28,268 bases of DNA. It comes from Comamonadaceae bacterium (lineage in GTDB: Bacteria; Pseudomonadota; Gammaproteobacteria; Burkholderiales; Burkholderiaceae_C). Positions within the stretch are counted from its first letter, which is position 1; every line of letters begins with the position of its first letter. The stretch is taken from the NCBI GenBank assembly GCA_947451445.1, contig CANFZJ010000005.1:1-28268 (forward strand), written 5' to 3'. This document shows, in pieces, positions 1-7,999 of this stretch. The notes below the pieces were generated by a model. The model was not told where the DNA came from. It did no database searches and saw only the letters and a list, made by a program, of their open reading frames with translations. A program made the position numbers and the translations under genes.

Positions 1-91
1 CCCCCAGCGCGTGCAGCCACAGGGCCAGCCAGCCGCCTTTGAAGCCGGTGTGGCCGGTGAGGAAAATCGGGGTATCGGTCCACATCACCAT
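1..91 (-). CDS. rfbG: CDP-glucose 4,6-dehydratase, N-terminal fragment (cut by window edge)
   Basis: Only the first 30 codons are inside the window. They contain TGHTGFKGGWLALWL, the nucleotide-binding glycine motif typical of the extended SDR family CDP-glucose 4,6-dehydratases, which convert CDP-glucose to CDP-4-keto-6-deoxyglucose in the cytoplasm. The gene follows rfbF and overlaps it: the ATG at 91 lies inside the last codons of rfbF. A second in-frame ATG at 85 would give a one-base TGATG overlap instead, and the choice cannot be settled here. The identity rests on this short motif plus the rfbF neighbour. Another sugar-nucleotide dehydratase of the same family is possible but less likely. 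Confidence 0.8.
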   Translation of the reverse strand, partial: MVMWTDTPIFLTGHTGFKGGWLALWLHALG

Positions 92-855
92 GTTTTCCAA
101 GGCGCTTTGCCGGACAGCCACAGCTCTTCCAGCAGGTTTTTCTCGCGCAGCGTGTCCATCGGCTGCCAGAAACCCGTGTGTTCAAACGCCATGAGCTGGC
201 CGTCGGCGGCCAGGCTGGTCAGGGGCTCCAGCTCCCAGCTGGTGCCGTCGCCGGCAATGCGGTTCAACACTTTGGGCGACAGCACGAAGAAGCCGCCGTT
301 AATCAACCCACCGTCACCGCGCGGCTTTTCGGTAAAGCCCTGCACCACATCGCCCTCCATGCGCAGCGCGCCGTAACGGCCAGGGGGTTGCACGGCGGTC
401 ACGGTGGCTAATTTGCCGTGCTGGTGGTGGAAGGCGATGCTGGCGCTGATGTCCACGTCGGACACGCCGTCGCCATAGGTGAAGCAGAAGGCGGCGTCGT
501 CTTGCACGTAGTCGGCCACGCGCTTCAGGCGGCCGCCGGTCATGGAGTCGTCGCCGGTGTCCACCAGCGTGACCTTCCAGGGCTCGGCGTGTTTGTGGTG
601 GACTTCCATGCGGTTGCTGGCCATGTCGAAGGTCACGTCGGACATGTGCAAAAAGTAGTTGGCAAAGTACTCTTTGATGATGTAGCCCTTGTAGCCACAG
701 CAGATGACGAACTCGTTCACGCCGTGGGCCGAGTACATCTTCAGGATGTGCCACAGGATGGGCTTGCCGCCGATCTCGATCATGGGTTTGGGTTTGAGGT
801 GGGTTTCCTCGGAAATGCGGGTGCCCAGGCCCCCGGCCAGAATCACGGCTTTCAT
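85..855 (-). CDS. rfbF: Glucose-1-phosphate cytidylyltransferase
   Basis: This 256-residue enzyme would make CDP-glucose from CTP and glucose-1-phosphate, the first step towards CDP-linked 6-deoxy and 3,6-dideoxy sugars. The N-terminus MKAVILAGGLGTRISEE is the nucleotidyltransferase signature. KPKPMIEIGGKPILWHILK (residues 21-39) and YGDGVSDVD (127-135, with D129 a likely metal ligand) are characteristic of RfbF, and the length matches the usual 257 residues. The reading frame is open further upstream, but that part reads as an out-of-frame shadow of the preceding gene. The start at 855 has GGAG just upstream and overlaps the stop of the giant glycosyltransferase gene as ATGA, which implies translational coupling. 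It overlaps rfbG downstream. Family identity is clear. The final sugar product is unknown because later genes lie outside the window. Confidence 0.93.
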   Translation of the reverse strand: MKAVILAGGLGTRISEETHLKPKPMIEIGGKPILWHILKMYSAHGVNEFVICCGYKGYIIKEYFANYFLHMSDVTFDMASNRMEVHHKHAEPWKVTLVDTGDDSMTGGRLKRVADYVQDDAAFCFTYGDGVSDVDISASIAFHHQHGKLATVTAVQPPGRYGALRMEGDVVQGFTEKPRGDGGLINGGFFVLSPKVLNRIAGDGTSWELEPLTSLAADGQLMAFEHTGFWQPMDTLREKNLLEELWLSGKAPWKTW

Positions 856-3800
856 GGGTTTTTCTCCATCCACTGTTGGAACATCTGGCGATAGGCGGCC
901 TCGACCTTGCGGGTAAAGCCAACTTCGTCCATCAGGCTGCTGGCCTGCATCTGCGCCCGTAGCGTGGCGCGGGTGTGGGCCAGCGCAGGCAGGTCGCTGG
1001 CCAGGGTTACCAGTATGTCTACGTATTCGGCTTCGGTCTGCGCAATCCATTCCGGGTGGCCCACGCCGTGCAGCACGGAGCTGCCGATGCGGCCCACGCT
1101 GGGGCGGCCCGCCAGGGTGACGAACGGCAACCCCATGTACAGGGTCTCGAACAAAGTAGTGCCCGAGTTGTGCGGAAAGCAGTCCAGCCCGATGTCGATG
1201 CCACGCAGCACATCCCACGGCGGGCTGGTGTAGCCGATGTGCAGACGCTCAGGCGCAATGCCCTGGTCCACAAACTGCTGCACCAGCGCGTCTTGCACCG
1301 CCTGGTCGCGGAACGAGCTGCTGTCGATCACGATGTGGGCGGTGGGCAGGCGCTGCAGCGCTTGGGTCCAGACCCGCACGGTGTGGGCGTTGATGCGGGC
1401 GCTGCGGGTCAGCGTGCCCAGGGTGACGTAGCCGCGCTGTAGCGCAGGCAGGGGGCTGACATCGCCCATGGCCGGGCCGGGGCGGTAGGCGGTGAAGCAG
1501 GTGTCTGGCAAACGCCAGGGCACTTCGGCAAACAGGTGGTCGCTGCCCTCGGGGGCGCTGGCGGCGTCGGTCAGGTAGTGGTCGATGGCGCGCAGGCCGG
1601 TGGTGTAGCCAAAGCCCATCCAGCTCAGGGACACCGGGGCCGGTTTGCGCGCAAACACGCCCAGCCGGTTGCCCGCGCTGTGTCCGGCCACGTCCACCAG
1701 CACGTCGATGCCGTCGGCACGGATGCGCTGGGCCAGCGCCGCATCCCCCATGCCCCGGGTGGACACCCAGTGCGAAACATATTGTTTGTAGCGCTGGGTG
1801 GCGGCGTCTTCATAGGCCAGGTCGGCGTAGGCAAACACCTCCACCTGGGCCGGGTCGTGGTGGGCCAGCAGCGGCTCCATGAAGAAGGTGCAGGAATGCT
1901 GGCGAAAGTCGGGCGAGACATAGCCCACCCGCAGGCGACGTAGGGGCTTGCGGTCGTTGCTGTGCGCGGCCCAGTCTTGCCGGTGGATGGCGCAAAAGCG
2001 GCGGTCAAACTCGGCGTAGCTGGCAAAAATGGCCTCGGCGGACTGGTCCGGGTCGTAGTTCAGCGCAAACAGCATGCTGGAGAAGGCCAGCGCATTCTTC
2101 GGCTCCCGCGCCAGCACTTTTTGAAAGCTCTGCACCGCCTCGGCCACGCGGCCCTGGGTTAGCAATACCACGGCGTGGTTGGCCCAGGCGGCGGTCAGGT
2201 CGGGCTGGATCTGCAGGGCGCGCAGCACGGCGGCCTCGGCCTCCACCAGGCGGCCCATTTCTTTCAGGCTGCCGCTGAGGTTGCACCAGATTTCGGCCGA
2301 CTCGGGGGCCTGCTCCAGCCCCCGGCGGAATGCGGCCTCGGCCTGCACGTGGTGGCCCAGCTCGGCCTGCAGGTTGCCGCGCCGAAAGTGGGCCTGCACG
2401 CTGTCGTCGTCTGCCTGCACCGCGTTGCCAAAGCTGATGGCAGCCTCGGCGCGCCGCCCCTGCCGCTGCAGCACCCGGCCCAGCTGCACGGCTGCTTGCA
2501 GGTCACCCGGTTTGCGCTGCAGCAGGCCGCGCCAGACGGACTCGGCCTCCAGCAGCCCACCCGCCTCCACCAGCAAGCCGCCCAGGCTTTCGGCCGCGGC
2601 GATGAAGTCCGGTTGCAAACGCAGGGCCTCGCGGTAGCAGGGGATGGCCTCGGCTGCGCGGCCCTGGCCGACCAGGGTGTTGCCCAGGTTGTGCTGGGCT
2701 TCGGCATCCAGAGGCTGCAGGGCCAGCACCCGGCGGTAGTGGCGCTCGGCCTGGGCCAACTGGGCAGGTTGGCCTTGCTGCTCGCAGGCCCGGGCCAGGT
2801 TGAACAGGGCTTCGGCGTCGTCAGGCAGCAGCTGCACGGCGCGCTGCTTGGCGTGCAGGGCGGCATCCATCTGGCCCAGCTGGTGCAAAAACGAGCCGAG
2901 CAGCTTCCAGCTGTAGCCATGGCGGGGATAGCGCGCCACCTGGGCCTGCGCGGCCTGTGCGCCCGCCGTGAAGTCTTGGGCCTGGAACAGGCGCACCAGG
3001 TGGTGCATGGCGTCCACGCCGGGCAGCGGCTCCACCGCGTCCGGGGCGGTGCGGTCGGCCCAGCGGGCAAACATCTGGCCATAGGCGGCCTCGACCTTGC
3101 GCGCAAAGCCGGTCTCGTCCATCAGGACGCTGGCCTGCATTTGCGCCCGCAGCGTGGCACGGGTGCGGGCCAGCGCGGGCAGGTCGCTGGCCAGGGCCAG
3201 CACACGGTCCACGTAGTCGTCTTCGGTCTGGGCGATCCATTCCGGGTGGCCCACGCCGTGCAGGATGGCGCTGCCGATGCGGCCCACGCTGGCGCGGCCC
3301 GCCAGGGTGACAAAGGGCAGGCCCATGTACAGGGTCTCGAACAGCGTGGCGCCGGAGTTGTGCGGAAAGCAGTCCAGCCCGATGTCGATGCCGCGCAGCA
3401 CGTCCCAAGGCGGGCTGTTGAAGCCGATCTGCAGGCGGTCGCGGGTGATGCCGTAGGCGGTGAATTTCTGGATGGCGTCTTCTTGCACCGACGCGTCCTG
3501 GAACGAGCGGCTGTCCAGCACGATGCGCGACTGGGGCAGGCGCAGCAGTATGTGCGCCCAGACGCGGATGGTGTGGGCATTGACGCGCACGCCCCGGGTC
3601 AACGTGCCCAGGGTGACGTAGCCGCGCTCCAGGGCGGGCAAGGCGCTGACATCGCCCATGCCCTCGGCGGGCCGGTAGGCGGTGAAGCCGCTGTCCGGCA
3701 GCCGCCACAGCTCTTCGGAAAACAGCGCCTCGCTGCCCTCGGGGGTGCTGGCGGCGTCGGTCAGGTAGTAGTCCACGGCGCGCAGGCCGGTGGTGTAGCC

Positions 3801-6800
3801 GTAGCCCATCCAGCTGATGGACACCGGGGCCGGTTTGCGCGCAAACACGCCCAGGCGGTTGCCCACGGTGTGCCCGGCAATGTCCACGAGGATGTCAATG
3901 CCGTCGGCGCGGATGCGCTGGGCCAGGGCCGCGTCGCTCAAACCCCGGGTGGGCACCCAGTGCGCTACGTGCTGGCGGTAGCGCTGGGTCACGGCGTCTG
4001 CCATGGCGTCTTCCACGTTCAGGTCGGCGTAGGCGGTGACCTCAACCACTGCCGGGTCGTGGCGGGCCAGCAGGGGCTCAACGAAATAGCTGCACGAATG
4101 GGCCCGGAAGTCGGGCGATACATAGCCCACCTTGAGCCGCCGCCCGGGTTGGCGCGGGTTGGTATGCGGCTGCCAGTCAGCCCGGTGGGGGTCGCCAAAG
4201 CGGCGCTCGTAGTCGGCATAGGCGTCATAAATGCGGTCTGCGCCCAGGTCGGGGTGGTAGTTCAGGGTGAACAGGTAGTTGTCAAAGATCCAGTAGCTTT
4301 GCGGCTGCAGGGCCAGCGCGGCCTGGAAGTGCTGCACCGACTCGGCCACGCGGCCCCATTTTTGGTAGGCGATGGCCAGGTTGTTGTGCGCCTCGGCGTA
4401 GTCGGGGCGCAGGGCCAGGGCGCGCTGCAGGCTCTTTTCAGCAGCCGGGAACTGCCCCATGTCTTGCAGCGATTGGCCCAGGTTGCAGGCGGCCTCGGCG
4501 TCTTGCGGCATCAGATCGGCGGCTTTGCGCTTGGCGGCCAGGGCTTCGTCGGCCCGGCCCAGCGGGTGCAGCATGGCGCCCAGGGCCTTCCAACCGAAGC
4601 CGTGGCGGGGGTAGCGCCGCACCAGGTCTTGCGCGGCTTGCACGCCTTCGGTGTAGTCGCGGTCGGCAAACAGCGTGGCCAGCAGCTTCATTTCCTGGTC
4701 GGTTGGCATGCTGCCGTTTGCTACTTTTTTAATAGCTGGTTGCGCAATCTCTACCTGCGTGGACCAGTGTTTGAACATATGGCGGTAGGCCTGCTCCACC
4801 CGCTGCGCAAAGCCCGCTTCGTCCATCAGGCAGCTGGCCTGCATGCGGCTGCGCTGGGTGGCACGCACCTGGGCCAGGGCGGGCAGGTCGCTGGCCAGGG
4901 CCACCACGGTGTCCACGTAGCCGTCTTCGGTGTGGGCGACCCACTCAGACCGGCCCAGGCCGTGCAGGATGGCGCTGCCCATGCAGCCCACGCTGGGGCG
5001 GCCCGCCAGGGTGACGAACGGCAGGCCCATGTAGAGCGACTCGAACAGGGTGGTGCCCGAGTTGTGCGGAAAGCAGTCCAGCGCGATGTCGATGCCGCGC
5101 AGCACGTCCCAGGGCGGGCTGTTGAAGCCGATCTGCAGCCGCTCGCGGGCAATGCCGTGGGCGGTGAACTTGTCGGCCAGGGCTTCGACCACGTTGCCGT
5201 CTTTGAAAGAGCTGCTGTCGATCACCAGCCGGGCTGTGGGCAGGCGCAGCAGTATCTGCGCCCAAACGCGGATAGTGTGGTGGTTGATACGCACGCCACG
5301 GGTCAAGGTGCCCAGGGTGACGTAGCCGTTCGCCAGGGCGGGCAAGGGGCTGACGTCGCCCATCGCCGGGTTGGGGCGGTAGACCACAAAGCAGCTGTCC
5401 TTCAAGCGCCAGGGCACTTCAGAAAACAGGGCCTCGCTGCCCGCCGGGGCGCTGTGTGCGTCGGTCAGGTAGTAGTCGATGGCTTTCAGGCCGGTAGTGG
5501 TGCCATAGCCCATCCAGCTGACGGACACCGGGGCCGGTTTGCGCGCAAACACGCCCAGCCGGTTGCCAGAGCTGTGCCCGGCGGCGTCCACCAAAATGTC
5601 GATACCATCGGCGCGGATGCGCTCTACCACGGCCTCATCGCTGCGGCCCCGGGTGGGCACCCAGTGGTCCACGCGCTGTTTGAAGCGCTGGGTGACGGCA
5701 TCTTCATGGGTCAGCTCGGCATAGGCGTAGAGCTCGACCTGTGCCGGGTCGTGGTGGGCCAGCAAGGGCTCCATGAACAAGGCGCAGGCATGGTTCTTGA
5801 AGTCGGGCGACACATAGCCCACCTTGAGGCGGCGGCCTGGGCTGCGGCTGTTGCGGTGGGGTGCCCATTCGGCCCGGTGCGGCCGCCCAAAGCGGCGCTC
5901 GTACTCGGCGTAGCTTTGGTAGATCTCTTGCGCGCTTTTGTCGGGGTGGTAGTTCAGCACGAACAGCAGGTTGTCAAAGGCGATGCGGTAGTCGCCCTTG
6001 GCAGCCACGGCTTTTGTCAGCACGGCCAGCGCTTCGTCGATCAGGCCGTGCACATTGAAGATGCCACTGAGGTTGTTGAGGGCTTCGGCAAAGTCGGGTT
6101 GGATAGCGATAGCCTGGGCAAAGCAGGTGTGCGCAGCGGCCACCTGGCGGTCGGCGTTCAGGGCCAGGCCCAGGTTGTTATAGGCCTCGGCATAGTCGGG
6201 CCGTACCGCCACGCAGGTGCGCAGCACGTCGATGGAGGCCTGCGTCTGGCCCAGCTCAAAATAGGCACGGCCCAGGTTGCACAGGGCTTCGGCATCGTCC
6301 GGCAGCAACTGCACCGCCTGGATCTTGGCCTGCAGCGCCTCTTCTTTCTTGCCCTGCGGTTGCAGCATGGTGCCCAACGCCTTCCAGGCGAAGCCGCTGT
6401 GCGGATAGCGCTGCACCATGGCGCGGGCGCTGGCCTCGCCCTGTACGTAGTCGCCCTGGTTGAACAGGCGCACCAGGGCCTGCTTTTCAGCGCCTGAAGG
6501 GTCCGTGGGTACGGCGACCGGCAACGGCACGGCGGGCAGGCGCTCCACCAAGGCGTTGCGTTGCACCGGCAGCAGGCCCTGGGCCAGCGGCAGCACCTGG
6601 CGCGCCAGGCCAAAGTGCTGGCAGCGGATGAGGCCGTCGATGTAGCTGAACCAGAACTGCGCGCGCGCGGCGTCGGCGTTCAGCGCGGCCTCGAAGTACG
6701 GCAAGGCTTCCTCGGGGCGCAGCAACTGCACTGCGAGCAAGATGCCCAGGTTGTGGTTGGCGTCGGCATGGTGGGGGTGGGACTGCAGCAGGTCCCGGTA

Positions 6801-6920
6801 CAGGCCTTCAGCCTGCACGAAGTCCCAGCGCTGGTGCGCGGCCATGGCCTGGTCCAGCTGTGCATCCATGGGCTCACCAAGGGCTTGCTGCGCAGGGCTG
6901 GCATCCAGCAGATCGGTCAT
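852..6920 (-). CDS. Giant protein with three tandem TPR + GT41 (SPINDLY/OGT-like) modules
   Basis: A single 2022-residue frame encodes three repeats of TPR domain plus GT41 glycosyltransferase domain. TPRs span about 21-316, 740-880 and 1300-1620. GT41-like catalytic regions span about 363-720, 927-1288 and 1661-2018. Each catalytic copy carries VGYVSPDF followed by a His (H377, H941, H1675), GNRLGVFARKPAPVS, LDCFPHNSG and LYMGLPFVTLAGR. Family members transfer a sugar (GlcNAc, or fucose in plant SPINDLY) to Ser/Thr of proteins recognised by the TPRs. No signal peptide or membrane segment is seen, so a cytoplasmic location is inferred. Where human OGT has the donor-binding Lys842 (QLYKI), all three copies have Arg (V/ARIN). 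The gene is coupled to rfbF and divergent from motA, so a flagellar or surface protein substrate is plausible but unproven. The start at 6920 has only a weak AAGG upstream. Confidence 0.88.
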   Translation of the reverse strand: MTDLLDASPAQQALGEPMDAQLDQAMAAHQRWDFVQAEGLYRDLLQSHPHHADANHNLGILLAVQLLRPEEALPYFEAALNADAARAQFWFSYIDGLIRCQHFGLARQVLPLAQGLLPVQRNALVERLPAVPLPVAVPTDPSGAEKQALVRLFNQGDYVQGEASARAMVQRYPHSGFAWKALGTMLQPQGKKEEALQAKIQAVQLLPDDAEALCNLGRAYFELGQTQASIDVLRTCVAVRPDYAEAYNNLGLALNADRQVAAAHTCFAQAIAIQPDFAEALNNLSGIFNVHGLIDEALAVLTKAVAAKGDYRIAFDNLLFVLNYHPDKSAQEIYQSYAEYERRFGRPHRAEWAPHRNSRSPGRRLKVGYVSPDFKNHACALFMEPLLAHHDPAQVELYAYAELTHEDAVTQRFKQRVDHWVPTRGRSDEAVVERIRADGIDILVDAAGHSSGNRLGVFARKPAPVSVSWMGYGTTTGLKAIDYYLTDAHSAPAGSEALFSEVPWRLKDSCFVVYRPNPAMGDVSPLPALANGYVTLGTLTRGVRINHHTIRVWAQILLRLPTARLVIDSSSFKDGNVVEALADKFTAHGIARERLQIGFNSPPWDVLRGIDIALDCFPHNSGTTLFESLYMGLPFVTLAGRPSVGCMGSAILHGLGRSEWVAHTEDGYVDTVVALASDLPALAQVRATQRSRMQASCLMDEAGFAQRVEQAYRHMFKHWSTQVEIAQPAIKKVANGSMPTDQEMKLLATLFADRDYTEGVQAAQDLVRRYPRHGFGWKALGAMLHPLGRADEALAAKRKAADLMPQDAEAACNLGQSLQDMGQFPAAEKSLQRALALRPDYAEAHNNLAIAYQKWGRVAESVQHFQAALALQPQSYWIFDNYLFTLNYHPDLGADRIYDAYADYERRFGDPHRADWQPHTNPRQPGRRLKVGYVSPDFRAHSCSYFVEPLLARHDPAVVEVTAYADLNVEDAMADAVTQRYRQHVAHWVPTRGLSDAALAQRIRADGIDILVDIAGHTVGNRLGVFARKPAPVSISWMGYGYTTGLRAVDYYLTDAASTPEGSEALFSEELWRLPDSGFTAYRPAEGMGDVSALPALERGYVTLGTLTRGVRVNAHTIRVWAHILLRLPQSRIVLDSRSFQDASVQEDAIQKFTAYGITRDRLQIGFNSPPWDVLRGIDIGLDCFPHNSGATLFETLYMGLPFVTLAGRASVGRIGSAILHGVGHPEWIAQTEDDYVDRVLALASDLPALARTRATLRAQMQASVLMDETGFARKVEAAYGQMFARWADRTAPDAVEPLPGVDAMHHLVRLFQAQDFTAGAQAAQAQVARYPRHGYSWKLLGSFLHQLGQMDAALHAKQRAVQLLPDDAEALFNLARACEQQGQPAQLAQAERHYRRVLALQPLDAEAQHNLGNTLVGQGRAAEAIPCYREALRLQPDFIAAAESLGGLLVEAGGLLEAESVWRGLLQRKPGDLQAAVQLGRVLQRQGRRAEAAISFGNAVQADDDSVQAHFRRGNLQAELGHHVQAEAAFRRGLEQAPESAEIWCNLSGSLKEMGRLVEAEAAVLRALQIQPDLTAAWANHAVVLLTQGRVAEAVQSFQKVLAREPKNALAFSSMLFALNYDPDQSAEAIFASYAEFDRRFCAIHRQDWAAHSNDRKPLRRLRVGYVSPDFRQHSCTFFMEPLLAHHDPAQVEVFAYADLAYEDAATQRYKQYVSHWVSTRGMGDAALAQRIRADGIDVLVDVAGHSAGNRLGVFARKPAPVSLSWMGFGYTTGLRAIDHYLTDAASAPEGSDHLFAEVPWRLPDTCFTAYRPGPAMGDVSPLPALQRGYVTLGTLTRSARINAHTVRVWTQALQRLPTAHIVIDSSSFRDQAVQDALVQQFVDQGIAPERLHIGYTSPPWDVLRGIDIGLDCFPHNSGTTLFETLYMGLPFVTLAGRPSVGRIGSSVLHGVGHPEWIAQTEAEYVDILVTLASDLPALAHTRATLRAQMQASSLMDEVGFTRKVEAAYRQMFQQWMEKNP
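855..3026 (-). repeat. Module 3 of the triplicated glycosyltransferase (codons 1299-2022)
   Basis: Third unit, with the longest TPR array (about nine). Its catalytic region is coded by roughly 867-1940. The shared 36-base tract is at 1629-1664. Catalytic motifs match modules 1 and 2, with small changes such as GF for GY in the SWMGYG motif. Confidence 0.8.
3027..4706 (-). repeat. Module 2 of the triplicated glycosyltransferase (codons 739-1298)
   Basis: Second and shortest unit, with about four TPRs. Its catalytic region is coded by roughly 3057-4142. The shared 36-base tract is at 3819-3854. The shorter TPR section explains the unequal repeat spacing (2190 and 1704 bases between copies of the tract). 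Confidence 0.8.
4707..6920 (-). repeat. Module 1 of the triplicated glycosyltransferase (codons 1-738)
   Basis: First TPR-GT41 unit. It has about seven TPR-like helices pairs plus the catalytic region coded by roughly 4761-5834. It shares long identical DNA tracts with modules 2 and 3, for example 36 identical bases at 5523-5558. Confidence 0.8.
4714..4737 (-). repeat. Short AT-rich palindromic repeat lying in frame in the module 1/2 linker
   Basis: On the minus strand this reads AGCTATTAAAAAAGTAGC followed by AAACGG, and codes for AIKKVANG in the linker between modules 1 and 2. It matches the intergenic copy at 16424-16448 at 18 of the first 22 bases. It is strikingly AT-rich compared with the surrounding coding sequence. 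It looks like a dispersed repeat captured in a coding frame. Confidence 0.55.
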
Positions 6921-7004
6921 GGTTGTACAGCCTTGTATCTAGGGTTGCAGCAGGATAGCCCCCCAGGCCACGACCCCAAAGCCGGATTTGCCGACTTTTT
7001 AGGG

Positions 7005-7041
7005 CGCTTCTTTTTGAAGCGATTCTCCACAAATCCGATAC
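7005..7041 (+). promoter_or_regulatory. Candidate sigma 28 promoter of motA, overlapping a small hairpin
   Basis: TGAA at 7015-7018, 15 bases, then TCCGATAC at 7034-7041 matches the sigma 28 consensus TAAA-N15-GCCGATAA at 3 of 4 and 6 of 8 positions, with ideal spacing. It lies about 70 bases ahead of motA, a class III gene in studied relatives. The -35 overlaps a perfect hairpin, CGCTTC-TTTTT-GAAGCG (7005-7021). The rest of the 192-base gap between the glycosyltransferase start and motA shows no other clear site. No convincing promoter for the minus-strand operon was found. Confidence 0.5.
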
Positions 7042-7112
7042 ATTTACACACGGGGTTAAACCGCTGGCTTGGCCATTCCCCCGCACAACACTGCAACTAT
7101 TTAAATCCAGAC

Positions 7113-7973
7113 ATGAACGTTATCATCGGCTACGTCGTCTCCATGGGTTGCATCTTCGGGGTGTACATCTTTCACGGTGGCAACATCTCCGTGATCTTGC
7201 ACGCATTGCCGTTTGAGATGATCACCATCTTCGGCGGTGCCTTGGGTGCATTCGCCGTGAACAACCAGTCCAAGGTGCTCAAAGCCTCCATGGCACTGCT
7301 GCCGCAGGCACTCAAAGGCTCTAAGTACACCAAAGCACGCTATCTGGAGTTGCTGTCGCTGCTGTATGAGATTTTGCAAAAAGCCCGTAAAGAGGGCTTG
7401 ATGGCGATTGAGGGCGACGTGGAGTCGCCCCACGAGTCGGCTATCTTCAAAAAATACCCTGCCGTGGGCAGTGACCACCACGTGGTGGAGTTCATGACCG
7501 ACTACCTGCGCATGATGGTGTCGGGCAACCTGAACGCCCATGAAATCGAGTCGCTGATGGACAGCGAGATCGACACCCACCACGCCGAGGCGCACGCCCC
7601 CATTGCCGCCATTGCCCGCCTGGCCGGTGCTCTGCCCGCTTTCGGGATTGTGGCCGCCGTGTTGGGCGTGGTGAACACCATGGGCTCGGTGGGCCAACCC
7701 CCGGCGGTGCTGGGCGGCATGATCGCGTCGGCACTGGTAGGTACGTTTTTGGGCATTTTGCTGGCCTACGGTGTGGTGGAGCCGCTGGGCGGCCTGCTGG
7801 AACAAAAGACAGAGGACAGCGCCAAAGAACTGCAGTGCATGAAATCCACCTTGCTGGCCAGCATGCAGGGCTACAACCCGTCCACCGCCATTGAGTTTGG
7901 CCGCAAAGTCTTGTTTTCGGGTGACCGCCCCAGCTTCTCGGAGCTGGAAGGCCACGTCAAAGGCAAAAAGTAA
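7113..7973 (+). CDS. motA: Flagellar motor stator protein MotA
   Basis: This 286-residue inner-membrane protein forms, with MotB, the ion-conducting stator that turns the flagellar rotor. Four membrane segments are seen, near residues 2-20, 32-50, 170-190 and 200-222. The rotor-contacting cytoplasmic loop carries R92 and E100, the counterparts of E. coli R90 and E98. The channel prolines are P175 (ALPAFGI) and P224 (VEPLGG). The ATG at 7113 is chosen because the protein then begins with the first membrane helix, as in the family; the same frame is open upstream but non-homologous. motB follows after 26 bases. A sigma 28-type promoter is visible upstream. The family assignment is secure. Confidence 0.96.
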   Translation: MNVIIGYVVSMGCIFGVYIFHGGNISVILHALPFEMITIFGGALGAFAVNNQSKVLKASMALLPQALKGSKYTKARYLELLSLLYEILQKARKEGLMAIEGDVESPHESAIFKKYPAVGSDHHVVEFMTDYLRMMVSGNLNAHEIESLMDSEIDTHHAEAHAPIAAIARLAGALPAFGIVAAVLGVVNTMGSVGQPPAVLGGMIASALVGTFLGILLAYGVVEPLGGLLEQKTEDSAKELQCMKSTLLASMQGYNPSTAIEFGRKVLFSGDRPSFSELEGHVKGKK

Positions 7974-7999
7974 CCCCGCACAGACACAGTCAGTAGCCC

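Noticed and set aside
2175..6497. A 1440-codon open frame on the plus strand opposite the triplicated glycosyltransferase gene
   Set aside because: It is the antisense shadow of GC-rich codons with few T-starting codons in the real frame. Its translation is low-complexity, repeats with the modules, and shows no family motif.
6980..7000. AAGCCGG/CCGACTT hairpin followed by T residues as an intrinsic terminator
   Set aside because: The stem has a mismatch and no plus-strand gene lies upstream that would end here.
6874..7086. A 70-codon minus-strand frame across the glycosyltransferase start
   Set aside because: It overlaps the real gene in another frame and shows no motif or ribosome site.
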